From NCBI GenBank assembly GCA_002726915.1, contig PBSY01000012.1, positions 1 to 64,000 of the forward strand: a stretch of 64,000 bases of DNA, given 5' to 3'. The translations under genes and the position numbers were made by a program. Under the pieces are notes generated by a model. It was not told where the DNA came from, searched no databases, and worked only from the letters and a program-made list of their open reading frames with translations. Positions 1 to 8,969 of the stretch are shown one piece after another. The DNA is from Verrucomicrobiales bacterium (GTDB taxonomy: Bacteria > Verrucomicrobiota > Verrucomicrobiia > Verrucomicrobiales > DEV007). The first letter of the stretch is position 1, and each line of letters begins with the position of its first letter.

Positions 1-1
1 A

Positions 2-148
2 GTCGATGTATTTCCTGACCAAGTGTCGCTCTGGGCGACGGCTTGGGTTGCCAGCGATAAGAAGACGGAAACCAGAAATAATGTTTGGGTGCGGCAGAAA
101 CGGGAAGCGGTGGGCTCGTTCATTAGTATGACTGTGTTGAAAGGATGA
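2..148 (+). CDS. C-terminal fragment of an unidentified protein (cut by window edge)
   Basis: An open frame enters from the left edge and ends at a TGA at 146-148, giving the last 48 residues of a protein. The visible part contains a Trp-rich stretch (SLWATAWVASDKK) and a basic segment (VRQKREAVGSF). No family can be recognised from so short a tail. It converges on the thioredoxin gene at 239-661, with about 90 bp between the two stops. That the frame is coding is inferred from its sensible composition and from the otherwise empty region; the product is unknown. Confidence 0.5.
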   Translation, partial: VDVFPDQVSLWATAWVASDKKTETRNNVWVRQKREAVGSFISMTVLKG

Positions 149-238
149 CGCTTAACACATTTCGACAAACGTTAGCTATCCCCCCGACGCAGGATTTTTG
201 CAGGTAGAAGCGAAAAGAAAAGAAAAAAGTGTTCCGAC

Positions 239-661
239 TTAGGATCGCTTTGTTTTCTCGAGAATGCGCGCAAATTCATTCGCGGACATCCGACCTCGCA
301 GCGTTTTTAGAGACTTTCCATTACAGTCCTTAAGCGCAATATGAGGAATCGTAGTGACGCGATGCTGATTGACGACGGGTGCGTTGTCAGGATTGTCGAC
401 ATCGAGGTAGATCCAGATGAAGTCATCGTGGAAAGGGGCAACAAGTTGGCTTGGGTAGACGGACTGCTTCATCTGCTGGCAGGGACGACACCAAGCAGCT
501 GAAAATACGATAACCAGTGGTTTCTTCCCGGTCTGGGCTGCTGCAACGCCGCTGTGATAATCCTTGTGAAACCGCGGTGCAGCCACTGTCGCTGGAATGT
601 TTAGGGACAAAACGCTTGCCACTGCGATCGCAATCAAGAGGGAAGATTTCGTGTTAATCAT
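239..661 (-). CDS. exported thioredoxin-family protein
   Basis: 140 residues, ATG start. Residues 1 to about 28 form a signal peptide (basic MINTK, hydrophobic core, cleavage near ATVAA), so the mature protein should act in the periplasm. The redox site is W57-C58-R59-P60-C61 followed by QQ, and the cis-proline lies in TTIPH (P106), as in thioredoxin folds. The CxxC type with Gln after it resembles DsbD-gamma/thioredoxin-7 domains, which reduce or hold exported disulfides or serve as cytochrome maturation partners. It stands alone: the next gene on its strand, a J protein, is 334 bp upstream. The fold is clear; the physiological partner is not. Confidence 0.85.
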   Translation of the reverse strand: MINTKSSLLIAIAVASVLSLNIPATVAAPRFHKDYHSGVAAAQTGKKPLVIVFSAAWCRPCQQMKQSVYPSQLVAPFHDDFIWIYLDVDNPDNAPVVNQHRVTTIPHIALKDCNGKSLKTLRGRMSANEFARILEKTKRS

Positions 662-995
662 GCTTTCGGGAGGTGTTATTGTCTCTCTCCTTGTTTGACG
701 TTTTGAATTCCGAATCTTGGTGAATTTTTCAAAATTTTTTTAAATGGGGGGGTGAGGAAAGGCTCAATGCTTCGAGAAAGTAACCATCCTCAGTTAGACT
801 GTCTTTGAATGATCTTTCCCGGGGTTTGCTTTCTGTGGAGGCCTCAGCGAAGAAGCAATAGCGACTGACTGGGCCATTCAGTGGGTAATCTTAGGATGGT
901 TTGAGTTCTGGAATCTGCCGCCAACGAGATGGCTCCGCGGCGGTGCAGCGGGAGGCCTCAGACAAAAGAGGCGAGGAGGTCAGTGAGCCTCTGAT
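662..995. other. intergenic region, no gene seen
   Basis: 334 bp between the J-protein gene and the thioredoxin gene, both on the minus strand. No frame looks coding. A 10-bp palindrome-containing repeat, GAGGCCTCAG, occurs twice, at 838-847 and 952-961. The region presumably holds the thioredoxin promoter and the J-protein terminator, but no convincing -35/-10 pair is visible. Confidence 0.5.
964..992 (-). terminator. weak intrinsic terminator of the J-protein gene
   Basis: Read on the minus strand, AGAGGC (992-987) pairs with GCCTCT (972-967) across a 14-nt loop and is followed by a short T run (TTTTG). It starts 4 bp after the stop codon of the J-protein gene. The stem is only 6 bp and the T run is short, so termination may be inefficient. 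Confidence 0.35.
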
Positions 996-1958
996 CTAGT
1001 CTCGCGGTGAAAATTCGCTGATTTCAGCAAGTTTCTGCCAGAGCTCCTTTTCCTCGTCAGTGGGCAATTCGGGAAACTCAACAGCAATTTCCACGTAGAG
1101 ATCCCCGTATCCGTCCTCCCCCTTGGGAAGTCCTTTACCCCTTAGGCGCATGGTTGTGCCCGGCTGAGTGTTCGATTTGATCGATAACTTGACGCTACCA
1201 TGTGGCGTCGGGATGGTCACCGAGGTACCAAGAACAGCTTCCCAAGGAGCAAGAATAAGCTCGTTTGTGAGATCTCTGCCAGAAACCTGGTAATCGGGGT
1301 GGCGTTCCAGCCTGACTTTGAGGTAGAGGTCCCCATTGGGCCCGCTGTTTATGCCGGGATAACCAAGACCAGCGCAGCGGATCATCTGTCCTTCACCAAC
1401 TCCTTTGGGGACTTTGACGCGAATGGTTGATTCTTTGGTTGCGCCGCCGCCAGCGCCGGGGCGAGAGAGTCGAATCTGACGGCTGGATCCCTCCATGATC
1501 TCTTCAATCCTCACGAGAAGATCAGCTTCGATATCCTGACCCGCCAAAGGTTGATTGGAGGCTCGTCGCCCGCCACCGCCGAAGGCACCAAAAGGGTCGT
1601 TCGAGGCTCGCCCACCGAACATGCTTTCGAAGAAGTCGCTGAAGCCGGTGCTGCCACCAAAGTGATATTCGTGAGAGCCACCGCCTCCTCCAAAGTCGTT
1701 GTAGCCACCTCCCGGGAACCCCTGACTCTGATCCCAGTTAGGGCCGAGTGTATCGTATTTCTTTCGCTTTTCCGGATCGCCTAAAACTTCGTAGGCTTCG
1801 TTGACCTCCTTGAACTTCTCTTCTGCGTCAGCCTTTTCCGTGGCGACATCAGGGTGGTATTTACGCGCCAGCTTCTTAAAGGCGCGCTTGATGTCGTCCT
1901 GCGAGGCAGACTTATCAACAGCGAGGATTTCGTAATAGTCGCGATACTGAACGCCCAT
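996..1958 (-). CDS. J-domain co-chaperone of the CbpA / DnaJ type II kind
   Basis: 320 residues. An N-terminal J domain (about 5-72) contains the HPD tripeptide at residues 35-37 that stimulates DnaK ATPase. A Gly/Phe-rich linker (about 78-135) follows, then the two beta-sandwich substrate-binding domains (about 143-310, including the VPKGVGEGQMIR and LRGKGLP segments). The CxxCxGxG zinc-finger repeats of class I DnaJ are absent, which makes this a CbpA-type J protein. It is the last gene of a minus-strand run with M20 peptidase, purB and the DUF971 gene. The dnaK it may serve is 29 kb away. The role in delivering clients to DnaK is known for the family; the specific clients are unknown. Confidence 0.9.
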   Translation of the reverse strand: MGVQYRDYYEILAVDKSASQDDIKRAFKKLARKYHPDVATEKADAEEKFKEVNEAYEVLGDPEKRKKYDTLGPNWDQSQGFPGGGYNDFGGGGGSHEYHFGGSTGFSDFFESMFGGRASNDPFGAFGGGGRRASNQPLAGQDIEADLLVRIEEIMEGSSRQIRLSRPGAGGGATKESTIRVKVPKGVGEGQMIRCAGLGYPGINSGPNGDLYLKVRLERHPDYQVSGRDLTNELILAPWEAVLGTSVTIPTPHGSVKLSIKSNTQPGTTMRLRGKGLPKGEDGYGDLYVEIAVEFPELPTDEEKELWQKLAEISEFSPRD

Positions 1959-1994
1959 AATTCGTTGAAATGATCAGCAAAGATTGATCATTGT

Positions 1995-3323
1995 TCAATT
2001 TCGTAGTTCTTCAAGGAGAGCTCGATTTAAACGAATACCAGCTTCGAAGTTGGTCACCGTGAAATTCTCGTTAGGCGCATGAATCTGGCAATCCGGAAGA
2101 GCCAGACCCAGCAGGAGAGTATCCACTCCAATGATATCCTTAACTGATTGTATGATCGGAATGCTCCCACCTTCCCGGATCAAGCGCGGCTTGTCGGAAA
2201 AGGCCCGCTCAAGGGCTCGTTGAGCCGCTTGCCCGTAGCTGGAATGGGGGTCCATCACATAAGCAGGACCGTGGTGGCCCAACTCGATCTCAATGCGGCA
2301 GGAATCCGGGCAGTGCTTTTTAAGATGGGTGGAGGCTAGCTCAAGAATCTCTTCAGGTTCTTGTTCTGGCACGAGGCGGAAGCTGAGCTTGGCCATGGCT
2401 TCGCGAGGAATGACGGTTTTTGAACCTTCTCCTTGGTAGCCACCACCGACACCATTGACCTCGGCGGTTGGACGTCCCCAGCGCTGCTCAAGAGCGGTGT
2501 AGCCTGCCTCTCCAAGCAGTCCGGCAGCACCGGTCTCCTTGAGCGTTGTCGCGTTTCCGTCGGGCAGGGATGCCCACATGTCTCTTTCCCAAGTTTCGAG
2601 AGGAGTGACCGAATCATAAAATGCCGGAATCTGAATAATCTCTTTCTCGTCGTGAAGAGAGGAAATAATCCGAGAAACAATCGTGGCCGGGTTTGGGACC
2701 GCTCCACCGTAAACTCCTGAGTGGAGGTCCAGAGAGGGGCCGTGAATCTTGAAGTCGAGACAGGCAATACCCCGCAGTCCGTAGGTCAGGGTGGGTATGC
2801 CGGGGCCAATCATTCCAGTGTCTGAAACCGCGCAGATATCGCAAGCAAGTGATTCGCGGTGCTGTTCGAGGAAGGGAGCCAGATTCGGGCTGCCGATTTC
2901 CTCTTCTCCCTCGAGAAGAAAAACCACGTTAACCGGAAGGTCCCCGTGTTCCTTGAGGGTTTCTTCAACTCCTAGCATGTGAGCGAAATGCTGCCCCTTG
3001 TTGTCGGTGGCGCCACGGCAGTAAATTTTGTTCCCTTTGAGGGTTGGCTCGAACGGATCGGTCTCCCACTCGTTGACCGGATCAACTGGCTGAACGTCGT
3101 AGTGTCCGTAGATGAGAACAGTGGGTCGATCTGCCTTGGTCTCACTTCGCGCAATGACGACGGGATGGCCAGGAGTTTCATGCATCTCCGGCGTCAGCCC
3201 CATCGAGGTGAATTTATTTATTAACCAGTCGGCACACGAGCGAACATCGTCACGATATTTGCTGTCGGTAGAGACGCTTGGAATGCGAAGGAACTCGAAG
3301 AATTCGGTAAGCTGCGGGGACAT
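1995..3323 (-). CDS. M20-family metallopeptidase (dipeptidase)
   Basis: 442 residues from the ATG at 3323. A GTG at 3371 would add 16 residues but overlaps purB by 35 bp, so the ATG, which leaves 13 bp after purB, is preferred. Metal and catalytic motifs of the M20 clan are present in order: GHYDVQP (first metal His and catalytic Asp), RGATDNKG (bridging Asp), EGEEEIGS (catalytic Glu pair), SDTG (metal Asp) and the late IHAPNE (last metal His). A lid/dimerisation domain lies between, containing DLHSGVYGG. This is the CNDP/PepV-like subgroup, which hydrolyses dipeptides with two Zn or Mn ions in the cytoplasm. Close spacing to purB suggests co-transcription. The exact substrate cannot be read from the sequence. 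Confidence 0.9.
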   Translation of the reverse strand: MSPQLTEFFEFLRIPSVSTDSKYRDDVRSCADWLINKFTSMGLTPEMHETPGHPVVIARSETKADRPTVLIYGHYDVQPVDPVNEWETDPFEPTLKGNKIYCRGATDNKGQHFAHMLGVEETLKEHGDLPVNVVFLLEGEEEIGSPNLAPFLEQHRESLACDICAVSDTGMIGPGIPTLTYGLRGIACLDFKIHGPSLDLHSGVYGGAVPNPATIVSRIISSLHDEKEIIQIPAFYDSVTPLETWERDMWASLPDGNATTLKETGAAGLLGEAGYTALEQRWGRPTAEVNGVGGGYQGEGSKTVIPREAMAKLSFRLVPEQEPEEILELASTHLKKHCPDSCRIEIELGHHGPAYVMDPHSSYGQAAQRALERAFSDKPRLIREGGSIPIIQSVKDIIGVDTLLLGLALPDCQIHAPNENFTVTNFEAGIRLNRALLEELRN

Positions 3324-3336
3324 ATTTTTCAGAAAA

Positions 3337-4752
3337 TTAGAGGATGCTGCCAGGCTGATAGGTGTCGGCACCGTCTATTTGAGTGGTTTCGGAGACCTCA
3401 AGGATAAAAGCGTCGATCTGCGTTTGGACCGCGCCAGCGTTGGCTTTGCCCTCATCGAGGCAAGCCTGCAGTTCAATTTCGTTCATTCCCAGACTGCCGT
3501 CATCGGCGAGACGTTTCACCATGTCATTACGATCTGATTCGCCGTTTCGATAGGCTTGAGCTGCGGCAATGGCATGCTCTTTAATCACTTCGTGAGCCGT
3601 TTCGCGACCGATCCCGTTTTTTACGGCCGTCATCATGATCGTGGTGCTGAGTAGGAAAGGGAGGTAATGTTGATTTTCGCGCTCAATAACGGCGGGGTAA
3701 GCATCCATTTGGTCAAGGATTGTCACCATGGTCTCAAGGAGTCCGTCGACGGCGAAAAAAGCGTCGGGCAGCATGACACGACGAACAACAGAGCAGGAGA
3801 CATCGCCTTCATTCCATTGGTCTCCCGCGAGAGCCGAAGCCATGGCGAGGTAACCACCAAGGATCGTCTTAAATCCATTAATGCGTTCACAACTTCGACT
3901 GTTCATTTTATGGGGCATTGCGGAAGAACCCACTTGACCCTTAGCAAAGCCTTCGCTGGAAAGTTCATGGCCGGCCATGAGCCGTATTGTTTTGGCGAAG
4001 CTAGAGGGTCCAGAGGCAACTCCGTTCAGGGCAGACATTACCTGAAGATCGAGGCTGCGTGGATAAACCTGTCCCACATTCGTGAGGATGCGGGAAATGC
4101 CGAGGTGTCTTGCAACACGGGACTCGAGTTCGAGGACTTTACCAGCGTCACCCTCAAAGAGGCTAAGTTGGTCGAGTTGGGTGCCGACGGCTCCTTTGAG
4201 ACCGCGAACAGGGTAGTCTTCGATGAGGGTGTTGAGCTGGCGTTGTGCGACGATCAGTTCTTCGCCGAACATGGAGAGACGTTTGCCTAAAGTGGTGATC
4301 TGAGCAGCCACATTGTGAGTTCTCGCCGTGATCACTAAGTTACGGAAATCACCGGCTTTTCGAGAGAGTCGCTGGAGAACTGCTGCCGTCTTGAATCGAG
4401 TAACTTCGAGTGCCCGATATACCTGTAGCTGCTCGACATTTTCGGTGAGATCGCGCGAGGTCATGCCCTTGTGAATATGTTCGTGACCAGCAAGATCGCA
4501 GAATTCTTCAATTCGGGCTTTTACATCATGACGGGTAACGCGTTCGCGGGCATCGATAGATTCTAAATTGATCTGATCGACGGCGGCCTCGTAGGCATTA
4601 ATAGCTTCCTTGGGGATATCGAGACCGAGATCTTTCTGGCCTTTCATCACTGCGATCCATAGCTCGCGTTCGAGGCGGACTTTGCCTTCGGGTGACCACA
4701 CCGCTTTCATATCAGCGGTGGCGTAGCGTTCGGCGAGGATGTTCGGAATCAT
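3337..4752 (-). CDS. purB: adenylosuccinate lyase
   Basis: 471 residues, usual family length. It catalyses two beta-eliminations in purine synthesis: SAICAR to AICAR plus fumarate, and adenylosuccinate to AMP plus fumarate. The class II fumarase/aspartase signature is complete as GSSAMPHKMN, whose flexible loop carries the catalytic serine. The THNVAAQ segment holds another active-site position, and HKGMTSRDLTEN is the conserved substrate-binding region. It lies 18 bp downstream of the DUF971 gene and 13 bp upstream of the M20 peptidase, so it probably sits in a minus-strand operon. No other purine genes are nearby. Confidence 0.95.
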   Translation of the reverse strand: MIPNILAERYATADMKAVWSPEGKVRLERELWIAVMKGQKDLGLDIPKEAINAYEAAVDQINLESIDARERVTRHDVKARIEEFCDLAGHEHIHKGMTSRDLTENVEQLQVYRALEVTRFKTAAVLQRLSRKAGDFRNLVITARTHNVAAQITTLGKRLSMFGEELIVAQRQLNTLIEDYPVRGLKGAVGTQLDQLSLFEGDAGKVLELESRVARHLGISRILTNVGQVYPRSLDLQVMSALNGVASGPSSFAKTIRLMAGHELSSEGFAKGQVGSSAMPHKMNSRSCERINGFKTILGGYLAMASALAGDQWNEGDVSCSVVRRVMLPDAFFAVDGLLETMVTILDQMDAYPAVIERENQHYLPFLLSTTIMMTAVKNGIGRETAHEVIKEHAIAAAQAYRNGESDRNDMVKRLADDGSLGMNEIELQACLDEGKANAGAVQTQIDAFILEVSETTQIDGADTYQPGSIL

Positions 4753-4770
4753 TTGGAAGGATTGATAGGG

Positions 4771-5094
4771 TTAATTTGCTTCTGGGGCGATTTCCTGGAG
4801 ATAGTCGTAAGTGTAAATTCCGCTTTTGTGACCGTCGGAGAAGTGGAACTGAAGGGCATACCCTCCCACCGGTTGCCATCCTGTTACAGTGACACCAGAA
4901 AAATCCTTGCCCTTCTCGTTATCTGAAATCGGTTTACCTAAGAGGTCGTTTTCCCCCTGAGTTTCGGCGCTGGGGGAGAGGGCGCGGAGGCGGTCCATCT
5001 TGTAGAAACTGTCGGAGCCATCTGCCCAGCGGATGGCTACCTCATTCCCAATTATCTGGATGTCACTGATCCCTTTCATGTCTGTGGGGGTCAT
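4771..5094 (-). CDS. DUF971 (gamma-butyrobetaine hydroxylase N-terminal-like) protein
   Basis: 107 residues from the ATG at 5094; a GTG at 5103 is also in frame. The sequence fits DUF971: an N-terminal beta strand pair with IRWADGS, and a C-terminal part with GWQPVGGYALQ followed by FSDGHKSGIYTYDYL. The fold is the zinc-binding-like domain found at the N terminus of gamma-butyrobetaine hydroxylases. As a stand-alone bacterial protein it often sits near iron-sulfur or Mrp genes, and its function is not established. Here it precedes purB by 18 bp. The His-containing SDGH and YTYDYL region is the most conserved part of the family and is intact. Confidence 0.8.
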   Translation of the reverse strand: MTPTDMKGISDIQIIGNEVAIRWADGSDSFYKMDRLRALSPSAETQGENDLLGKPISDNEKGKDFSGVTVTGWQPVGGYALQFHFSDGHKSGIYTYDYLQEIAPEAN

Positions 5095-5284
5095 GGTTAG
5101 CACGGTCGTCAGTCCGTCGCAACAGGTGAAACTGTGGCAAATGGGTCGCGTGGTCTGTAAATAGCGGCGGACAATTCTTGCCGATAAAAGATCTGTTTAG
5201 TGGGTGTATCGCCTTTGCTTTTTTGAGGAAAGCAACCAGACTTCCGGATGGGCCAATTTAGTTGGAGCTTTTTGAGATTCCTAC

Positions 5285-6502
5285 ATGAAAATCGCAAAAG
5301 ACGGTATTCGATCCATCGTGAAAGTGGGTTACGACGGTCGTGTCTATAAAACTTTCCGGGGAAGCGACAAGGAGCAGCGGTTCGCGAATGAAGTGAGGGT
5401 GCTGAAGGTGCTTGAGGCCCGGGATTGTGATTATGTTCCCCGGTTGCTCGACAGCGACCCGCAGACGCTCACGATTGTGACGACCAATGCTGGATCGCCC
5501 GCCGAAAACAGCATCAGCAAGTCGAAGGCTGACGCCCTTTTTAAGGAACTGGCAGCGGAATACGGTGTGGTTCATGATGATCCCTTTCCTCGCAATATCA
5601 CCTACAACCAGCGGATGGGTCGGTTCTGCATCATCGATTTCGAACTGGCTGAAGTGGAGGCTGACCCGAAGCAACTCCATGAAGAAGAAGAGGCTCATCG
5701 CACGCTGGGTTGGTGTGGTTTGACTCGATCGGGTCGACGGAAGCCAGAAAATCAGGATGCGCTTTCGGTGTTTTCTTCTAGCGGCGGATGGGCGGATTCT
5801 GCGGAGCTCTGCGGAGACCAGTCAATCGACGACAACGGTCTCGTGTTTGCGGTTAGTGACGGCATGGGAGGGCCTGCTGGTGGAGCCGTAGCCAGTAGTC
5901 TAGTCGTAAGAGATCTGCGGCGATACCTTCCCGCCATGATGGGGGATTTTCACGGGGCGGCCGATCCCGAGAGTGTTTTGGAAGCATCAGTCAGATCATT
6001 GCACGATTTCGTGACTCGGACGGGGGACAATAATGACGATCTCCGTGGAATGGGCGCTACTGTGGTGTGCGGACTATTTTTTCGGACTAAGGTTTACTTT
6101 GCCCATGTTGGAGACAGCCGCTGTTACCAGTATCGAAAGGGTGAACTGACTCAGTTGACTCACGATCATACGTTTTTGGGAAGCCAATTCCGTCAGGGGA
6201 AAATAAACGAGCGCGAGATGCGAATGCATCCACGGCGGAACGTGCTCAATCAAGCTATCGGCGGGGGGTGCCAGTTTGTCAGTCCGCAGGTTGATTCCTC
6301 CACTCTAGAGTCGGGAAACTGGTTCCTAATTTGCTCCGACGGTGTTATCGACGGGCTCTGGAATAAGAATATCGAACGCTGCTTCGCGGAAGCCGATGAG
6401 AACGGTCACTCGGTCGAAGAAGTTGCCCATCGAATGCTCGATTGGTCTTTCGAGGAGTCAGGGCTTGATGATACCACCCTATTCGTGGTGAAGGTGGTTT
6501 GA
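5285..6502 (+). CDS. short kinase-like domain fused to a PP2C Ser/Thr phosphatase
   Basis: 405 residues. Residues 1 to about 135 look like a very compact protein-kinase or Bud32/RIO-like fold: V20-Y21-K22 in the position of the ATP-binding lysine, E36 as its salt-bridge partner, H97-x-D99-x4-N104 as catalytic loop, and D118-F119-E120 as metal-binding motif. Residues about 143-405 form a PP2C phosphatase: RSGRRKPENQDA, VSDGMGG (D192), GMGATVV, HVGDSRCY, ICSDGV (D352) and LDDTT (D395/D396), covering the metal-binding aspartates. The kinase part lacks room for a full C-lobe and lies before, not after, the phosphatase. A self-opposing kinase/phosphatase switch is inferred; it could instead be a degenerate sensor domain. 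The gene diverges from the DUF971-purB group. Confidence 0.8.
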   Translation: MKIAKDGIRSIVKVGYDGRVYKTFRGSDKEQRFANEVRVLKVLEARDCDYVPRLLDSDPQTLTIVTTNAGSPAENSISKSKADALFKELAAEYGVVHDDPFPRNITYNQRMGRFCIIDFELAEVEADPKQLHEEEEAHRTLGWCGLTRSGRRKPENQDALSVFSSSGGWADSAELCGDQSIDDNGLVFAVSDGMGGPAGGAVASSLVVRDLRRYLPAMMGDFHGAADPESVLEASVRSLHDFVTRTGDNNDDLRGMGATVVCGLFFRTKVYFAHVGDSRCYQYRKGELTQLTHDHTFLGSQFRQGKINEREMRMHPRRNVLNQAIGGGCQFVSPQVDSSTLESGNWFLICSDGVIDGLWNKNIERCFAEADENGHSVEEVAHRMLDWSFEESGLDDTTLFVVKVV

Positions 6503-6509
6503 GTAATGG

Positions 6510-7784
6510 TTAGGCGGAAGCCGTGCGAATAAGGAGAAGCGCATTGCGTCCATTCTCTTCCCATTTTTTACGACGGCTTCGGGGCAGCTGACCAAGATTA
6601 TCGATTCTCTTAAAGCCCTCTCGTTCGAGGAAGCCAGCTGCCTGAGTCGAAAGGGCGAAGATCTGTTCGGCTTTCAGGTTTTCGGAATGCTGAATAGCCG
6701 CGCTGACGAGGGCGCGTCCATAGCCTTGGTCGGTGTGCCCCTTTTTGACAAATAAGCAGGCGAGTTCTGCTTGAGTCTCTTCCGGGTAAAAATGTACGGC
6801 GACACAACCAACGACGTTGCCATCGACTTCCATTACGATGTAGTCATCGATTTGACTGATGATTTCGGCTCGGGTCCGCGTGACCAGTTGGTCCTCTTCC
6901 ATGGCTCGGTGTATGAGCAGGTAGAGTTCGTCGACATCTGATCTGGTGGCCTTTCGAATCTGCCGGTAGTCATCAGAATAGATCATGACGCCGACGCCTT
7001 CGTTGCTGAAGAGTTCGGCGAGCAACGCATCATCGCTGCGAGACCCGATCATGTGGACACGGGTGACACCGTCTCGAGTCGCATGTGCTCCATGGTTTAA
7101 TTTGGATGCCAGCCCAGGAGGAAGGGATCCGGACTTAATGAATGTTAGGGCGCTCTCGCTGGAAAATTGGCGCTCCTCGGTAATGTGGATGCGAGGGTTT
7201 TCCGTTGAGATAAAAAGCATCTTTGCTGCACCAAGCGCGGTGGCCACTTCGCGTGCTACGGCGTCGGAATTGACTCGCAGGGTCTGTCCGTCCGCGTCAA
7301 ACCCCAGAGGAGGAACCACCGGTAGGATATCCTGGTCGATAAAACTCTGTAAGACGCCGGCATCAATGCGATCAATCGTGCCGGTAAGGCCGGCGTCGAT
7401 CCCTCTAATGATTCCGGCGGGATGAGCGTGGATCGCGTTAGCCGTTGCTGCTTTCAACTTTACAGTGGTCAGGCTTTGCATGACCGAACTGCTCAATCGT
7501 GAAATAGCATCGATACTCACTTCAAGAGTTGATTCGTCGGTTATACCGGTGCCGTCCACATTAGAGAGTTCGACGTCCCGTTTCTTTCCCAAAGACTCGA
7601 TTTGAAAAGCGGCTCCGTGGACGAGCACTACTTTAATGTTGAGAGAGCGCAGAACAGCGAGATCGAGCAGGATGTTCGAGAAATCAGGCGAATCGACGAC
7701 CGCTCCGTCAAGCGCGACCACAAAGGTGCTCCCCCGAAAGTGCGGGACATACTGAAGAATGGCTCTCAGGTCGCTGAAATTCAT
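6510..7784 (-). CDS. argA: N-acetylglutamate synthase (amino-acid kinase plus GNAT)
   Basis: 424 residues with the two-domain layout of classical ArgA. An amino-acid-kinase fold (about 1-270) carries VVALDGAVV and VVLVHGA nucleotide or allosteric-site segments, and the NSDAVAREVA region is typical of NAGK/NAGS. A GNAT acetyltransferase domain (about 280-424) includes IRKATRSDVDEL at its start and the acetyl-CoA-binding GHTDQGYGRALVSAA loop. It transfers acetyl from acetyl-CoA to glutamate, the first step of arginine synthesis, and in the family is feedback inhibited by arginine through the kinase-like domain. It converges with the PP2C gene, 8 bp apart. No other arg genes are in the window. 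Confidence 0.9.
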   Translation of the reverse strand: MNFSDLRAILQYVPHFRGSTFVVALDGAVVDSPDFSNILLDLAVLRSLNIKVVLVHGAAFQIESLGKKRDVELSNVDGTGITDESTLEVSIDAISRLSSSVMQSLTTVKLKAATANAIHAHPAGIIRGIDAGLTGTIDRIDAGVLQSFIDQDILPVVPPLGFDADGQTLRVNSDAVAREVATALGAAKMLFISTENPRIHITEERQFSSESALTFIKSGSLPPGLASKLNHGAHATRDGVTRVHMIGSRSDDALLAELFSNEGVGVMIYSDDYRQIRKATRSDVDELYLLIHRAMEEDQLVTRTRAEIISQIDDYIVMEVDGNVVGCVAVHFYPEETQAELACLFVKKGHTDQGYGRALVSAAIQHSENLKAEQIFALSTQAAGFLEREGFKRIDNLGQLPRSRRKKWEENGRNALLLIRTASA

Positions 7785-7955
7785 CGAACGAAGGTGCCAA
7801 GGCGGTAAAAAGCACCTTGGCTAAGTTAGTCGAATCGCGACGAAATGCATGGGATTTCCTAACGAGGATAATGAGGGCGAAATCCTTTGATGCTGTGACA
7901 TCTCACCATTTGCCAACTTCGTATTCTATTGATACTGGTTCGACACCAAAGATCC

Positions 7956-8969
7956 ATGGAAGATTTCGCGTTCATCAAGCTGGATTCCAGCCGCTACCTT
8001 TGCGGCGCGGGACCGTTTGTGTCTGTGGACAAGCCGCCAGAGGATGGACAATCTGCTTTTTACCGAAATAATTTCGAACTGTCCGACGAATTGCCTTGGA
8101 AAATCCCCGCTAGGGTATTCGAGACGGCTGACCTCAGGGTGCTGCTTCCCGATAATGGCGCAACACCTCTGCCCGAGATCGCCTGGTCTGGTCTTGGTGA
8201 TGCTGACGTGCGTTTGGTGTTCGACGAAATCTTGGATCAGATTCAACGGGGCGTTCTGAAGAAATCAGTGCCCGTATTGACTGAGCGTGGAATTTTACAT
8301 CGAGGCGAACCGGCAGCCCTCGTGAAGGCGATTATTGGTGCGCCCGATAACCTCTGGGGATATGGCTACCGGGAGGGATTTGAGGGTATGATCGGCGCAA
8401 CACCAGAGCAATTATTTACCGTTGAAGATGGAGTGCTTGAAGCAATGGCTTTGGCGGGGACAGCCCCTCGGCATGAAGTCTCTGACTTTCCCAATGATCC
8501 CAAGGAGATTCGTGAACACGAGTTGGTGGCTGACTACCTTGAAGATCTTCTTGCCCCGTTCGGCAGTGTTGAACGGGATGAGCGCCGTTTGCTTGACTTG
8601 GGATCGATTGTTCACTTTATCACTCGTCTGAGTGTGGCGCTCGATAACGGGAGGGGCGATTTAAACGAGTTGATTCGCCGGATGCATCCGACTCCAGCCC
8701 TAGGAGCCTGCCCCCGCGGCGAAGGCGCCCTGCGCCAGTTGTATGTTTATCGCGAGCGGTTAGGTGTTCCCGAAGATTTTGGTGCTCCTTTCGGAGCATT
8801 GCACGAAGGTTATTTTCAGAGTCTTGTTGCCATACGCAACGTTTCCTGGGTCGGGAGGGCAGTGTCTCTGCCCAGTGGGGTTGGATTGGTCGAGGGGAGT
8901 CGATTTGATAGGGAATGGCGAGAGTTGGCATTGAAGCGAAATTCCGTAAAGTCTCTGCTCGGCGTATGA
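7956..8969 (+). CDS. menF: isochorismate synthase
   Basis: 337 residues from the ATG at 7956; a TTG at 7929 would add 9 residues. It converts chorismate to isochorismate, the entry step of menaquinone synthesis. The chorismate-binding fold is recognisable from GYREGFEGMIGATPEQLF, the LAGTAPR segment near the active site, KEIREHELV with a catalytic Glu, and the C-terminal HPTPALGACPRGEG and FGAPFG regions. At about 340 residues it is a short version of the family, lacking much of the N-terminal subdomain. It is the first gene of menF-D-H-B-A-C-E; its stop overlaps the menD start as ATGA. EntC/DhbC-type synthases are the alternative, but the context settles the role. Confidence 0.92.
   Translation: MEDFAFIKLDSSRYLCGAGPFVSVDKPPEDGQSAFYRNNFELSDELPWKIPARVFETADLRVLLPDNGATPLPEIAWSGLGDADVRLVFDEILDQIQRGVLKKSVPVLTERGILHRGEPAALVKAIIGAPDNLWGYGYREGFEGMIGATPEQLFTVEDGVLEAMALAGTAPRHEVSDFPNDPKEIREHELVADYLEDLLAPFGSVERDERRLLDLGSIVHFITRLSVALDNGRGDLNELIRRMHPTPALGACPRGEGALRQLYVYRERLGVPEDFGAPFGALHEGYFQSLVAIRNVSWVGRAVSLPSGVGLVEGSRFDREWRELALKRNSVKSLLGV

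Noticed and set aside
838-961. GAGGCCTCAG repeat as mobile element ends
   Set aside because: Only two short copies with no transposase or target duplication.
5109-5297. 62-residue minus-strand frame
   Set aside because: Overlaps the start of the kinase-PP2C gene and shows no protein-like pattern.
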